A stretch of DNA of 5,742 nt from Alkalibacterium indicireducens (lineage in GTDB: Bacteria > Bacillota > Bacilli > Lactobacillales > Carnobacteriaceae_A): the NCBI RefSeq assembly GCF_039522005.1, contig NZ_BAAADA010000203.1, forward strand, positions 1 through 5,742, in the 5' to 3' direction. The notes beneath the pieces were generated by a model. That model saw only the letters and a program-made list of their open reading frames with translations, was not told the DNA's origin and made no database searches. Every line of letters begins with the position of its first letter. Position 1 is the stretch's first letter. Positions 1 through 5,702 of this stretch are shown here, one piece after another. Both the position numbers and the translations under genes were made by a program.

Positions 1-590
1 GACAGAAATCATCATACGAGCAACGAGAAATTTGGGAAACATAATTTTTCATAGATTATTGGGAGTTACCTAATCACTTAACTCAATTATAAGTAATCTG
101 CCTCTATTTCACTAATCAAATGCAGTGTAATCAAAAAAAGGCCCCTAAATTCTTCTATTGAGTTGTTCATATGCGCTAGGGAGCGCATATGTTCCTTCTT
201 GAAAAGCTTTTAGTTCCTTTGCGAGTGAACTGAACAAAATTGAGTCGGCGAGTAATGGGTTAACCGATTGTATACCGGTTACTCAGTTCGGAATTTATCT
301 GGAGTTCCAGGTCTAATGACTTTTGACCCCAGACTCCAGCTAGTCTCTCTGTTGGGTTCAGGTGCAACTGCCCATACACCCGGACTCACTGAACATAACA
401 AACTGAGCTGCCGGCCAAACAGTCTTTGCCAGGCAACTCAAGCAAAAATGCCAGTTGAGTTCCTGCCCAAGAGTAATTTCCCCTGCTGCTCAAATCGGTT
501 CATGACACGAGTCAGCAGAAAAAGCTAGGTCAGAACCCTGGGTATAATAATAAGCCCATTATCTCCATAGCAAACAACTCTAAAAAATTA
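1..590. other. Gene-free, hairpin-rich intergenic region
   Basis: No credible coding region is seen. Plus-strand frames open at the left edge close at 44, 54 and 73 and are too short to identify. From 168 on there is a run of inverted repeats: 168-191, 250-284 (GAGT, 8-base bulge, AACCG against CGGTTACTC), 299-339 (CTGGAGT/ACTCCAG with inner GGTC/GACC and matching 4-base internal loops), 356-394 (GTTCAG/CTGAAC), 430-465 (CAGG, bulged C, AACTCAA against TTGAGTTCCTG) and 483-518 (CTGCTGCTC against GAG, bulged T, CAGCAG). It could be a remnant of a mobile element, a repeat array or a structured RNA. Confidence 0.5.
168..191 (+). terminator. Perfect 10-bp stem, 4-base loop; possible plus-strand terminator
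   Basis: CATATGCGCT (168-177) and AGCGCATATG (182-191) form a perfect 10-bp stem around AGGG, followed on the plus strand by the T-rich TTCCTTCTT. It could end a gene entering from the left of the window, though the nearest possible stop is about 95 bases before it. The T tract is interrupted by C residues, so another palindromic function is possible. Confidence 0.4.
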
Positions 591-653
591 AAAAAGTAAA
601 ATGGCAGCTCTCTTTTGTACATCTATACAAAATGAAGCTACTATTTTACTTTT
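591..653 (-). terminator. 63-nt AT-rich palindrome, possible terminator of the lipoprotein gene
   Basis: AAAAGTAAAAT (592-602) pairs perfectly with ATTTTACTTTT (643-653). Inside, AGCT (606-609) pairs with AGCT (636-639), and TTTTGTA (613-619) pairs with TACAAAA (626-632) around a six-base loop, with small internal loops between the blocks. On the minus strand it begins 46 bases after the lipoprotein stop, and a T-rich tail runs on beyond the stem, so it may end that transcript. The stem is far more AT-rich than a usual intrinsic terminator, so a small palindromic repeat element is an alternative. Confidence 0.45.
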
Positions 654-698
654 AGAAATTAGAATAGGCCGTTAGTTCACCTTCTTATAGTCAGCCAC

Positions 699-1592
699 TT
701 AATTTCTACGTTTAAAACGCTTAGCTACAAGCCAGATGACCAATCCAATCAGCCCGAGTACCAGAATATAAGGAAACGCATAAATGAAGAAGATGATGAT
801 GTCCTGCACAATGTAGTAAAAGGCAAAGAATGAATCTGTCAGTGCTTCCTGCACCCGTCTAAGGAATGAGAGTCCTTCTTCCCGGTCACCGGAAATTCTT
901 GGGCGTTCGGTGATAGTCATTCTCACCACAGTATAGTCGATTAGATCATCAAAGTAGTCCAGCTGGGACTGCAGACTTTCTCTCTCTGCAATAGTCTCAT
1001 TCAGACTGTCTTCGATCTGAATGATTTCTTCAATCGTCTCGGCTCGATCCAGCAGCTCGTTCAGACGTTCTTCCTTGTTTTCCAGAACTTGCACTCTTGA
1101 TTCAGTATCTCTATAGAACTGCGTGACATCCTCAGTTCCTATCTGTTCACTGATTTTCTGAGCCTGAACACCTTCCAAATCATTCAGAAAAGCCGTCAGA
1201 TGTTCCGTCGGTACACGCAGGGTGTAATCAATCATTCTGTATTGTCTGGATGCTCCCCCGCCCGGTGTATGGCTTGATTCATAGGAATGTTCGATAAATG
1301 CGTCGTGCCGCGTGACCAATTCGCGAATATAAGTAACCGTCTCAGTGTACTCGACCGTTTCAAAGTCCATGTTTGCCGTTCGAATGACTTTTTCTCCAAT
1401 CAGACGTTCACCTGAACTCTCCGGTGATTCCCCGATTTCTGCAGCCATTTCCATATCGGCCGAGTCTTCCGTCATCACGGTCCCTCCACCGTCATATCCT
1501 GTCGATTTATCTCTCATATCCCCGTCGGATTCTGACGCACAGGCTGTCAGAAGGAAGACCACCACAAGTAAAATACTCCGCTTTAACTTCAT
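699..1592 (-). CDS. DUF4349 domain lipoprotein with C-terminal membrane anchor
   Basis: A 297-residue protein that fits the DUF4349 family of Gram-positive cell-surface lipoproteins, whose biochemical role is unknown. The N-terminus has a KLKR charged start, a hydrophobic segment and a lipobox L15-T16-A17-C18, so Cys18 should be lipidated after signal peptidase II cleavage. Residues 19-65 are acidic, Gly/Ser-rich and probably a flexible linker. The conserved domain starts near residue 68 (EKVIRTANMDFE) and includes a YTLRVP strand near 123-128 and an SEQIGTEDVTQ stretch near 148-158. A charged, probably coiled-coil helix spans about 160-215, followed by YTVVRMTITER. One transmembrane helix covers about 268-290 and ends in a basic KRFKRR tail that should be cytoplasmic, so the protein would be anchored at both ends. 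The ATG start is preceded by AAGGAG nine bases upstream. A terminator-like hairpin separates it from the flavoprotein gene upstream, suggesting its own transcript, but I found no convincing promoter. Family call is from remembered motifs, not a search. Confidence 0.88.
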   Translation of the reverse strand: MKLKRSILLVVVFLLTACASESDGDMRDKSTGYDGGGTVMTEDSADMEMAAEIGESPESSGERLIGEKVIRTANMDFETVEYTETVTYIRELVTRHDAFIEHSYESSHTPGGGASRQYRMIDYTLRVPTEHLTAFLNDLEGVQAQKISEQIGTEDVTQFYRDTESRVQVLENKEERLNELLDRAETIEEIIQIEDSLNETIAERESLQSQLDYFDDLIDYTVVRMTITERPRISGDREEGLSFLRRVQEALTDSFFAFYYIVQDIIIFFIYAFPYILVLGLIGLVIWLVAKRFKRRN

Positions 1593-1601
1593 CTCTACTC
1601 A

Positions 1602-1607
1602 CTCCTT
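1602..1607 (-). promoter_or_regulatory. Ribosome binding site of the DUF4349 lipoprotein gene
   Basis: On the minus strand AAGGAG lies nine bases before the ATG at 1592. It supports that ATG as the start, which also gives a clean lipoprotein signal peptide. Confidence 0.8.
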
Positions 1608-1652
1608 ATCTCTAATCTGATTATTTACACTCATCATACGCCTAAGTCTGTG

Positions 1653-1702
1653 AAAAAGATACATGATGATGAACATAAATCTATAGTTGTTCATCATCAT
1701 GT
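1653..1702 (-). terminator. Probable intrinsic terminator of the flavoprotein gene
   Basis: ACATGATGATGAAC (1661-1674) and GTTCATCATCATGT (1689-1702) form a perfect 14-bp stem with a 14-base loop. In the minus direction it is followed three bases later by TTTTT. It starts 25 bases after the flavoprotein stop and lies upstream of the lipoprotein gene, so it probably separates the two transcripts. The stem has only moderate GC content, and the T tract is slightly displaced. Confidence 0.6.
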
Positions 1703-1727
1703 TTGCTGGTTCATTATTATAGCTAAG

Positions 1728-3026
1728 TCAATGTTTGTCTGACCGGTCGACCAGGTCGATTATCTTCTCTGCTGCAGACTTTCCTGACCGGAGTGCCCCT
1801 TCCATAAAGCCTGGAAAAGCTTCAGCCAACTCTGTACTTGCAAAAACAGATAACTTAAAAGGCGTTCGCAGTTTATCAGGCGATTCCGGTAAGCCCGCCA
1901 CATGCACCTGCCCGCTATATCCTCCCCCATAATATGGATGGTCGACCCAGATGCTTTCTCTGTAATCCAAGTATTCCTCCACCTGATCACCCAGGACGTC
2001 TCTCAATCTATCCAGCACAAACTGATGACGATCCTGTTCTGACCGCTCCACCAAGTCTTTCGCCAAATCTCCTCCAATAAAGGCAGTCAATCTTGGATGG
2101 TCTCCCTCCTTTGAAGAGTCGGAAACACTCAGCCCATCGTAATCACCATAGACGATTCCTTCTACAGGAACGGATTTCCCGTTCATGTCATAGTGATGCC
2201 AGAATGGTTGCTCATATGTTAGAGACACTTTAATAACTGACCCATCGATGTAGCTAGTCAGAAATGGCTCGTAATAAGTCTTCAACTCTTCCTGAAACTT
2301 AATGCGGCTTCCGGCCGTTGGAGGAATCGCAAATATGACGGCTTTGGCATGATGACTCTTCCCATTGCTCGTATTTAATGTATATAGTCCATCTTCATAC
2401 TCAACAGATTCAACTGGATGGTTGAACAAAATCTCTTCTTTCAGCTGAGACGAAAGATAATCGACTACCTGTGTGAGCTGCCCGGATGCCTGATGTGTAA
2501 GATCATCCAGTTCAGACGCGTACCGCTCAATCGTTTCGAGAAAGCTTTCGGCAAGAATGTGCTCGGTACTAACCGTTGATTCCTCAGTGAAAAAACTCTT
2601 GGCTATTGCTTCTTCCTGTTCGTTTTCTACCCAATCTTCTATCGTCTGGGCAAGGGACAGACGCGTGTCAGTCTCGCTATGAACAATTTCTTCATCGACG
2701 GATTCGATGAACGCGCCAACGTCCGTCCGTGTTTTTGCGTGCAGATAGACACTGTCTGGCTTCGAAACGGTACGCTTTAAATGCATCCCGCTTTCTTCAA
2801 TTAGCCTGGTCAGCTCAGTCATATCCTTATTGACAAACTGTGCTCCCAGTTCCAGAGGATACTCTCCCAGCTCGTTACATCCTGAATAAACTTTTCCTCC
2901 GGCCCGGTCTGTTGCCTCGAGAATTTTGTAACTCAGTCCGCTGCCATCAACCACACGGGCGGCTGATAAACCGGCTAATCCCGCTCCAACAATAATGACT
3001 TCCACTGCTTCTGTTTCTCTACTCAT
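1728..3026 (-). CDS. FAD-dependent amine oxidase-like flavoprotein (NAD(P)-binding Rossmann fold)
   Basis: A 432-residue protein of the flavin-containing amine oxidase family (monoamine oxidase, polyamine oxidase and phytoene desaturase-like enzymes), probably cytosolic. The N-terminus has the dinucleotide-binding motif VEVIIVGAGLAGLSAAR (GAGLAG, residues 14-19). The acidic end of the second strand is Glu38 in LEATDRAGGK, with the conserved R-x-G-G that follows. The middle (about 60-350) is the variable substrate part; Lys265 in SVIKVSL is a candidate for the flavin-facing lysine of this family. The C-terminal FAD block is clear: W360, HPYYGGGYSG (363-372), ASTE (396-399) and GFMEGALRSG (406-414). 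I see no cysteine at the place where animal MAOs link FAD covalently, so FAD is probably non-covalent. The substrate cannot be named. The reading frame is open upstream to a TTG at 3068, giving 14 more residues, but the ATG at 3026 has a strong GGGAGGT and places the Rossmann motif normally. It has no obvious operon partner. Confidence 0.9.
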   Translation of the reverse strand: MSRETEAVEVIIVGAGLAGLSAARVVDGSGLSYKILEATDRAGGKVYSGCNELGEYPLELGAQFVNKDMTELTRLIEESGMHLKRTVSKPDSVYLHAKTRTDVGAFIESVDEEIVHSETDTRLSLAQTIEDWVENEQEEAIAKSFFTEESTVSTEHILAESFLETIERYASELDDLTHQASGQLTQVVDYLSSQLKEEILFNHPVESVEYEDGLYTLNTSNGKSHHAKAVIFAIPPTAGSRIKFQEELKTYYEPFLTSYIDGSVIKVSLTYEQPFWHHYDMNGKSVPVEGIVYGDYDGLSVSDSSKEGDHPRLTAFIGGDLAKDLVERSEQDRHQFVLDRLRDVLGDQVEEYLDYRESIWVDHPYYGGGYSGQVHVAGLPESPDKLRTPFKLSVFASTELAEAFPGFMEGALRSGKSAAEKIIDLVDRSDKH

Positions 3027-3032
3027 TGTGTG

Positions 3033-3039
3033 ACCTCCC
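3033..3039 (-). promoter_or_regulatory. Ribosome binding site that fixes the flavoprotein start at 3026
   Basis: GGGAGGT on the minus strand ends six bases before the ATG at 3026. The in-frame TTG at 3068 has no comparable Shine-Dalgarno sequence, so the shorter protein is preferred. Confidence 0.8.
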
Positions 3040-3072
3040 GTAACGCTTTCTGGCAAAGCATCATTCAAAGTG

Positions 3073-3078
3073 ATTATG
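3073..3078 (-). promoter_or_regulatory. Possible -10 box upstream of the flavoprotein gene
   Basis: CATAAT matches the TATAAT consensus at five of six bases and lies about 47 bases before the preferred ATG. No good -35 box is seen at 16-18 bp spacing, so this is a weak call. Confidence 0.2.
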
Positions 3079-3234
3079 TTCTACCTATTCACCCTTATCT
3101 TAGCACACTCTTTAGTTAAGGCCAGACTTTCTTCACTAAAAACGTCCGAAAAGGAGTAGAGTTTCATGGCTAGTTCTGTGTATCTATAGGCAGTTGAATC
3201 TGCCTGAGCAGATTCTACATTCTTCAAGAGCTTT

Positions 3235-3660
3235 ACCTGCTTTTTGAGTCGAGTAATTCAAGGTATACTAGTCGTTATGCCTGTATAGCTGCACCTTAGG
3301 AGAGTGCCATGCTGCTGAACTCACAGTAGTCTTGTTTTACTTTTAGTTCCGATATTTTTTCTGGCGGGCAACTGTCATAAGATCCTTTTCAGCTGTAGTT
3401 TATTTCTTTCTATGAAGCTAAACTATCATTAGGCCCCCTCTAGCTGTAGCTTAATTCTTTTTCTCGCACAAAGCTTCCTCTAGACCCCTTCTAGTGGCAA
3501 GTTAATCTAAATGAGACGCCTGAACTATAACTAGAATCACTCTACCTCCATTTCCGTACCAGCCGTTTGTGCTGAACTATAAGTAGACGATTTATAACTG
3601 CATCTTCGACTCGAAACGACCTCCGCAACTGCATTTAGCCTCTGCTACTGATGTCATTCC
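3235..3660. repeat. Degenerate tandem repeat, about 51.5-bp period with two half-units
   Basis: This fills most of the 715-bp gap between the flavoprotein and chemoreceptor genes, where I see no gene. Two related motifs alternate. Class I (about AACTATNAYTAGRCC) is anchored at 3318, 3370, 3421, 3472, 3523, 3575 and 3627. Class II (about AGCTGTAGYTTAWTTC) is anchored near 3235, 3287, 3339, 3391, 3442, 3493, 3544, 3596 and 3647. Successive copies of each class are 51 or 52 bp apart, and the class I to class II step is about 21 bp. The clearest pairs are AGCTGTAGTTTATTTCTTT against AGCTGTAGCTTAATTCTTT (17 of 19 identical, 3391 and 3442) and CTGAACTATAACTAGA against CTGAACTATAAGTAGA (15 of 16, 3520 and 3572). 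Other copies are strongly diverged, especially those near 3235, 3339 and 3544. The function is unknown. The remaining bases 3079-3234 show nothing I can name. Confidence 0.7.
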
Positions 3661-3673
3661 TGCCCTGCACACA

Positions 3674-3717
3674 GTAAAACCCGGACGGGGCGATCAACTG
3701 ATCACTCAATCCGGGTT
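3674..3717 (-). terminator. Intrinsic terminator of the chemoreceptor gene
   Basis: AACCCGGA (3678-3685) and TCCGGGTT (3710-3717) make a GC-rich 8-bp stem, with an inner GATC/GATC pairing (3692-3703). On the minus strand the stem starts 24 bases after the chemoreceptor stop and runs into TTTT before ACTG. This is a typical rho-independent terminator; the U tract is short. Confidence 0.8.
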
Positions 3718-3741
3718 AAATTCCTTATTATTCTACTAGTC

Positions 3742-5424
3742 CTATAGTTCGAAGCGCTCGACCAGCTGGTTCAGTTCTTCTGCCAGACGGGCCAGTTCTT
3801 CTGAGCTTGCGGAGACTTCCTGCATCGTGCTGTTTGACTGTTGAGCCGATGCCGACGTCTGTTCGATACCCGCAGCCGACTCTTCAGAAATCGACGCAAT
3901 CTCTTCTACACTGGAACTCATATTGACCGTTTGTTCCTTGTTGTCTGCCAGCTTTTCAGTAATTCTTCGTATCGTCCGTTCCATTTGTTCAACTGAAGAT
4001 GAAATGCTGTTGAAGGTCTTCCCGGTCTTCTGAATCTGTGTAGTTCCTTTCTGAACTTCACTGTACCCATTTTCCAGTGCACCAACGACTTGTGCAGATT
4101 CTTCCTGCATGCGTCTAACGATGTCAGTAATTTCCACAACGGAACCGGACACTTCTTCCGACAGTTTTCTGACTTCATCAGCTACTACAGCGAAGCCTTT
4201 GCCCTGCTCACCGGCACGTGCCGCTTCAATTGCCGCATTCAGTGCCAGAAGATTCGTCTGTTCTGCAATTCCTTCAATGACTGTGACCAGTTCGGACACT
4301 TCACTGGATTTTGTATCAAATCCTCTCATTCCGTCGACAGACTGCTTGACAATCTCATCGATGGTCTGCATTTGTGTGACTGAGGAGTCCATCATCAGAC
4401 GCCCTTCATCTGTCAGGCCACGTACTTTAGTGGACGTCTGATAGACACGCTCACTCTCCTCAACTGACTGCTCGATTGTGTGAACGAATGCACTCATACT
4501 CTCTGAAAGATCGCTAGTATAAGTAGCCTGTGATTCTGATCCGGATGCGAGCTCCTGCATAGTTATCGCAATCTGATCAGCTCCCTGGACAACCTCGTTT
4601 GTGGACTGAGTCAGTTCTTCACTGGAACTCAGGACATGATGAGTTGCGTTCGATACTGAGGTAATGATGTGACGCAGCTCTTCCTGCATCTTGTTGGTTG
4701 CCTGTTCAAGCATGCCGATTTCGTCTTTACGTTTTGTGCGAATCGTCTGACCCGTCAGCTTTCCATCCGCAACATCATTCAGTTTGCTCGAGATGGAGGT
4801 CAGCGGGCGTCCAATATTTCGTCCAATGAACAGGCCAATCACAATGGCAAAAGCTGTGGCCAGGATACTTGCAATGATTATTATATATCTTAAATTAGTG
4901 AAGATAGACTGGTTCTGATCAAAGGCTTCTGATGAAAGAATCTCATTCATTTCCAATAGCTCTTCTAGATACATATTCGCCGCACCATACCAGGCCCCCG
5001 CACGTCTAATCCCATTCATTGCTTCGGTAAAGTCCTGTTCTGCCAGAGAATCTCCCGTTTCATATAGATTTTCAGAGTAGTTGACCCACGTTCTGTTCAG
5101 TTCGTCGACAAGGACCGCTTCTTCGTCATAAAGCTGGCGATTACTATATTCAGCTAGCAGCTCCTCAATTCGATCGATATTTTCAAGAGCTGGTTCTCCT
5201 CTTGACGGATCAGCATTAATAACCCCGGTCAGCATATGTACCCGAGTATTTTCCATCAGCTGAGCGATTTCAGATAGAATGATCGTCGGCTGTACCCGTT
5301 CCGTATAGAGTTCATTAGAATTATCGTTCATCCTTTGAAGCCCGAAAAGCGACAAGCCACCTAATACCAGTACGATGACTGCCAGTATCAGAAAAGAACC
5401 CAATAATTTAGTCGTAATTTTCAA
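3742..5424 (-). CDS. Methyl-accepting chemotaxis protein with 4-helix-bundle sensor
   Basis: A 560-residue transmembrane chemoreceptor that would pass ligand signals through CheW to the CheA kinase and so control flagellar rotation. Domains in order: a short cytoplasmic tail, transmembrane helix 1 (about 8-29), an all-helical extracytoplasmic sensor of about 150 residues resembling the 4HB_MCP type (30-179), transmembrane helix 2 (about 180-202), a HAMP linker (about 203-256, with RPLTSIS and KRKDEIGMLEQ) and a long coiled-coil signalling domain to the C-terminus. The hairpin tip that contacts CheA/CheW is unmistakable: GIAEQTNLLALNAAIEAARA at 385-404, then GEQGKGFAVVADEVRKL. Glu/Gln-rich heptads such as SSSVEEIASISEESAAGIEQ near 503-522 are likely methylation segments. 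There is no C-terminal NWETF-type tether. The start codon is TTG, supported by GGGGGAAG four bases upstream and by the correctly placed first membrane helix. A SigD-like promoter lies upstream and a terminator follows, so it looks monocistronic. The ligand cannot be predicted. Confidence 0.96.
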   Translation of the reverse strand: MKITTKLLGSFLILAVIVLVLGGLSLFGLQRMNDNSNELYTERVQPTIILSEIAQLMENTRVHMLTGVINADPSRGEPALENIDRIEELLAEYSNRQLYDEEAVLVDELNRTWVNYSENLYETGDSLAEQDFTEAMNGIRRAGAWYGAANMYLEELLEMNEILSSEAFDQNQSIFTNLRYIIIIASILATAFAIVIGLFIGRNIGRPLTSISSKLNDVADGKLTGQTIRTKRKDEIGMLEQATNKMQEELRHIITSVSNATHHVLSSSEELTQSTNEVVQGADQIAITMQELASGSESQATYTSDLSESMSAFVHTIEQSVEESERVYQTSTKVRGLTDEGRLMMDSSVTQMQTIDEIVKQSVDGMRGFDTKSSEVSELVTVIEGIAEQTNLLALNAAIEAARAGEQGKGFAVVADEVRKLSEEVSGSVVEITDIVRRMQEESAQVVGALENGYSEVQKGTTQIQKTGKTFNSISSSVEQMERTIRRITEKLADNKEQTVNMSSSVEEIASISEESAAGIEQTSASAQQSNSTMQEVSASSEELARLAEELNQLVERFEL

Positions 5425-5428
5425 TTTA

Positions 5429-5436
5429 CTTCCCCC
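5429..5436 (-). promoter_or_regulatory. Ribosome binding site supporting the TTG start of the chemoreceptor
   Basis: GGGGGAAG on the minus strand is four bases before the TTG at 5424. No in-frame ATG nearby would keep the first transmembrane helix intact, so the TTG start is preferred. Confidence 0.7.
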
Positions 5437-5482
5437 AATTTGTACTATGTAAGTTAGTCCACTATCAGCGGCTACTTATTTA

Positions 5483-5509
5483 TTATCGGAATCTTTCGCT
5501 ATTAATTAA
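5483..5509 (-). promoter_or_regulatory. Candidate SigD-type (flagellar/chemotaxis) promoter of the chemoreceptor
   Basis: The Bacillus SigD consensus is TAAA, 15 bases, GCCGATAT. On the minus strand TTAA (5509-5506), exactly 15 bases and TCCGATAA (5490-5483) match three of four and six of eight positions, including the CCGATA core. It leaves a leader of about 50 bases before the TTG start. SigD control of chemoreceptors is established in Bacillus subtilis; its use here is inferred. Confidence 0.55.
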
Positions 5510-5545
5510 CTTAAATGATAGTTTTCTCACTTAAAAAATTCATCA

Positions 5546-5634
5546 GTTTTCCGAGCGAGAAAACCCACGGTTTCAATCGTGGGATGATAGCTCGGCAGGG
5601 ATGAGGGTTCGCTTTGGCGAACTCGAAAGCCCTG
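5546..5634 (+). ncRNA. Compact nested stem-loop array in the IS left end (possible structured leader or RNA)
   Basis: Three elements are visible. (1) GTTTTC (5546-5551) pairs with GAAAAC (5559-5564) around seven bases. (2) As an alternative to it, CCGAGC (5551-5556) pairs with GCTCGG (5590-5595) and encloses CCCACG (5564-5569) paired with CGTGGG (5578-5583). (3) Directly adjoining, CAGGG (5596-5600) pairs with CCCTG (5630-5634) and encloses GGGTTCG (5605-5611) paired with CGAACTC (5618-5624), with one G-U. Element 1 is a plausible TnpA-binding DNA hairpin. Elements 2 and 3 could act as an RNA barrier to transcription entering from outside, as described for IS200, or be a transposon-linked RNA. 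That it is transcribed is not shown by the sequence. Confidence 0.45.
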
Positions 5635-5638
5635 TGAT

Positions 5639-5655
5639 ATATTCGAATATTTTTT
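5639..5655 (+). terminator. Weak terminator-like palindrome with T run inside the IS end
   Basis: ATATTCGAATAT (5639-5650) is a perfect 12-bp palindrome running directly into a T run that ends at 5655. With the stem-loops just upstream it could stop plus-strand read-through before tnpA. The stem is AT-rich and short, so the call is weak. Confidence 0.25.
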
Positions 5656-5690
5656 GAGTATGTTCGGTATATTTTCATACACGTATAGAG

Positions 5691-5696
5691 TATAAT
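5691..5696 (+). promoter_or_regulatory. Perfect -10 box just ahead of tnpA
   Basis: TATAAT ends six bases before the ATG at 5703. No -35 box of quality is present at 16-18 bp. If used, transcription would begin at or next to the start codon and give an almost leaderless message, consistent with the very low expression typical of IS200-type transposases. Confidence 0.35.
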
Positions 5697-5702
5697 GGAT
5701 AC

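Noticed and set aside
1..52. A short minus-strand frame starting with ATG at 52 (MKNYVSQISR...) that runs off the left edge
   Set aside because: No Shine-Dalgarno sequence precedes it and too few residues are visible to identify anything.
268..528. An 86-codon plus-strand open frame in the left intergenic region
   Set aside because: It starts with TTG without a ribosome binding site, matches no family I recognise and lies across several strong hairpins. The composition does not look coding.
3235..3660. CRISPR array reading of the 51-bp repeats
   Set aside because: The repeats are strongly degenerate, both half-units drift equally and there are no identical repeats separated by unrelated spacers; no cas gene is near.
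4109..4441. A 110-codon plus-strand frame opposite the chemoreceptor signalling domain
   Set aside because: It is a shadow of the highly conserved hairpin-tip coding sequence on the other strand; the same holds for the other antisense frames over the three genes.
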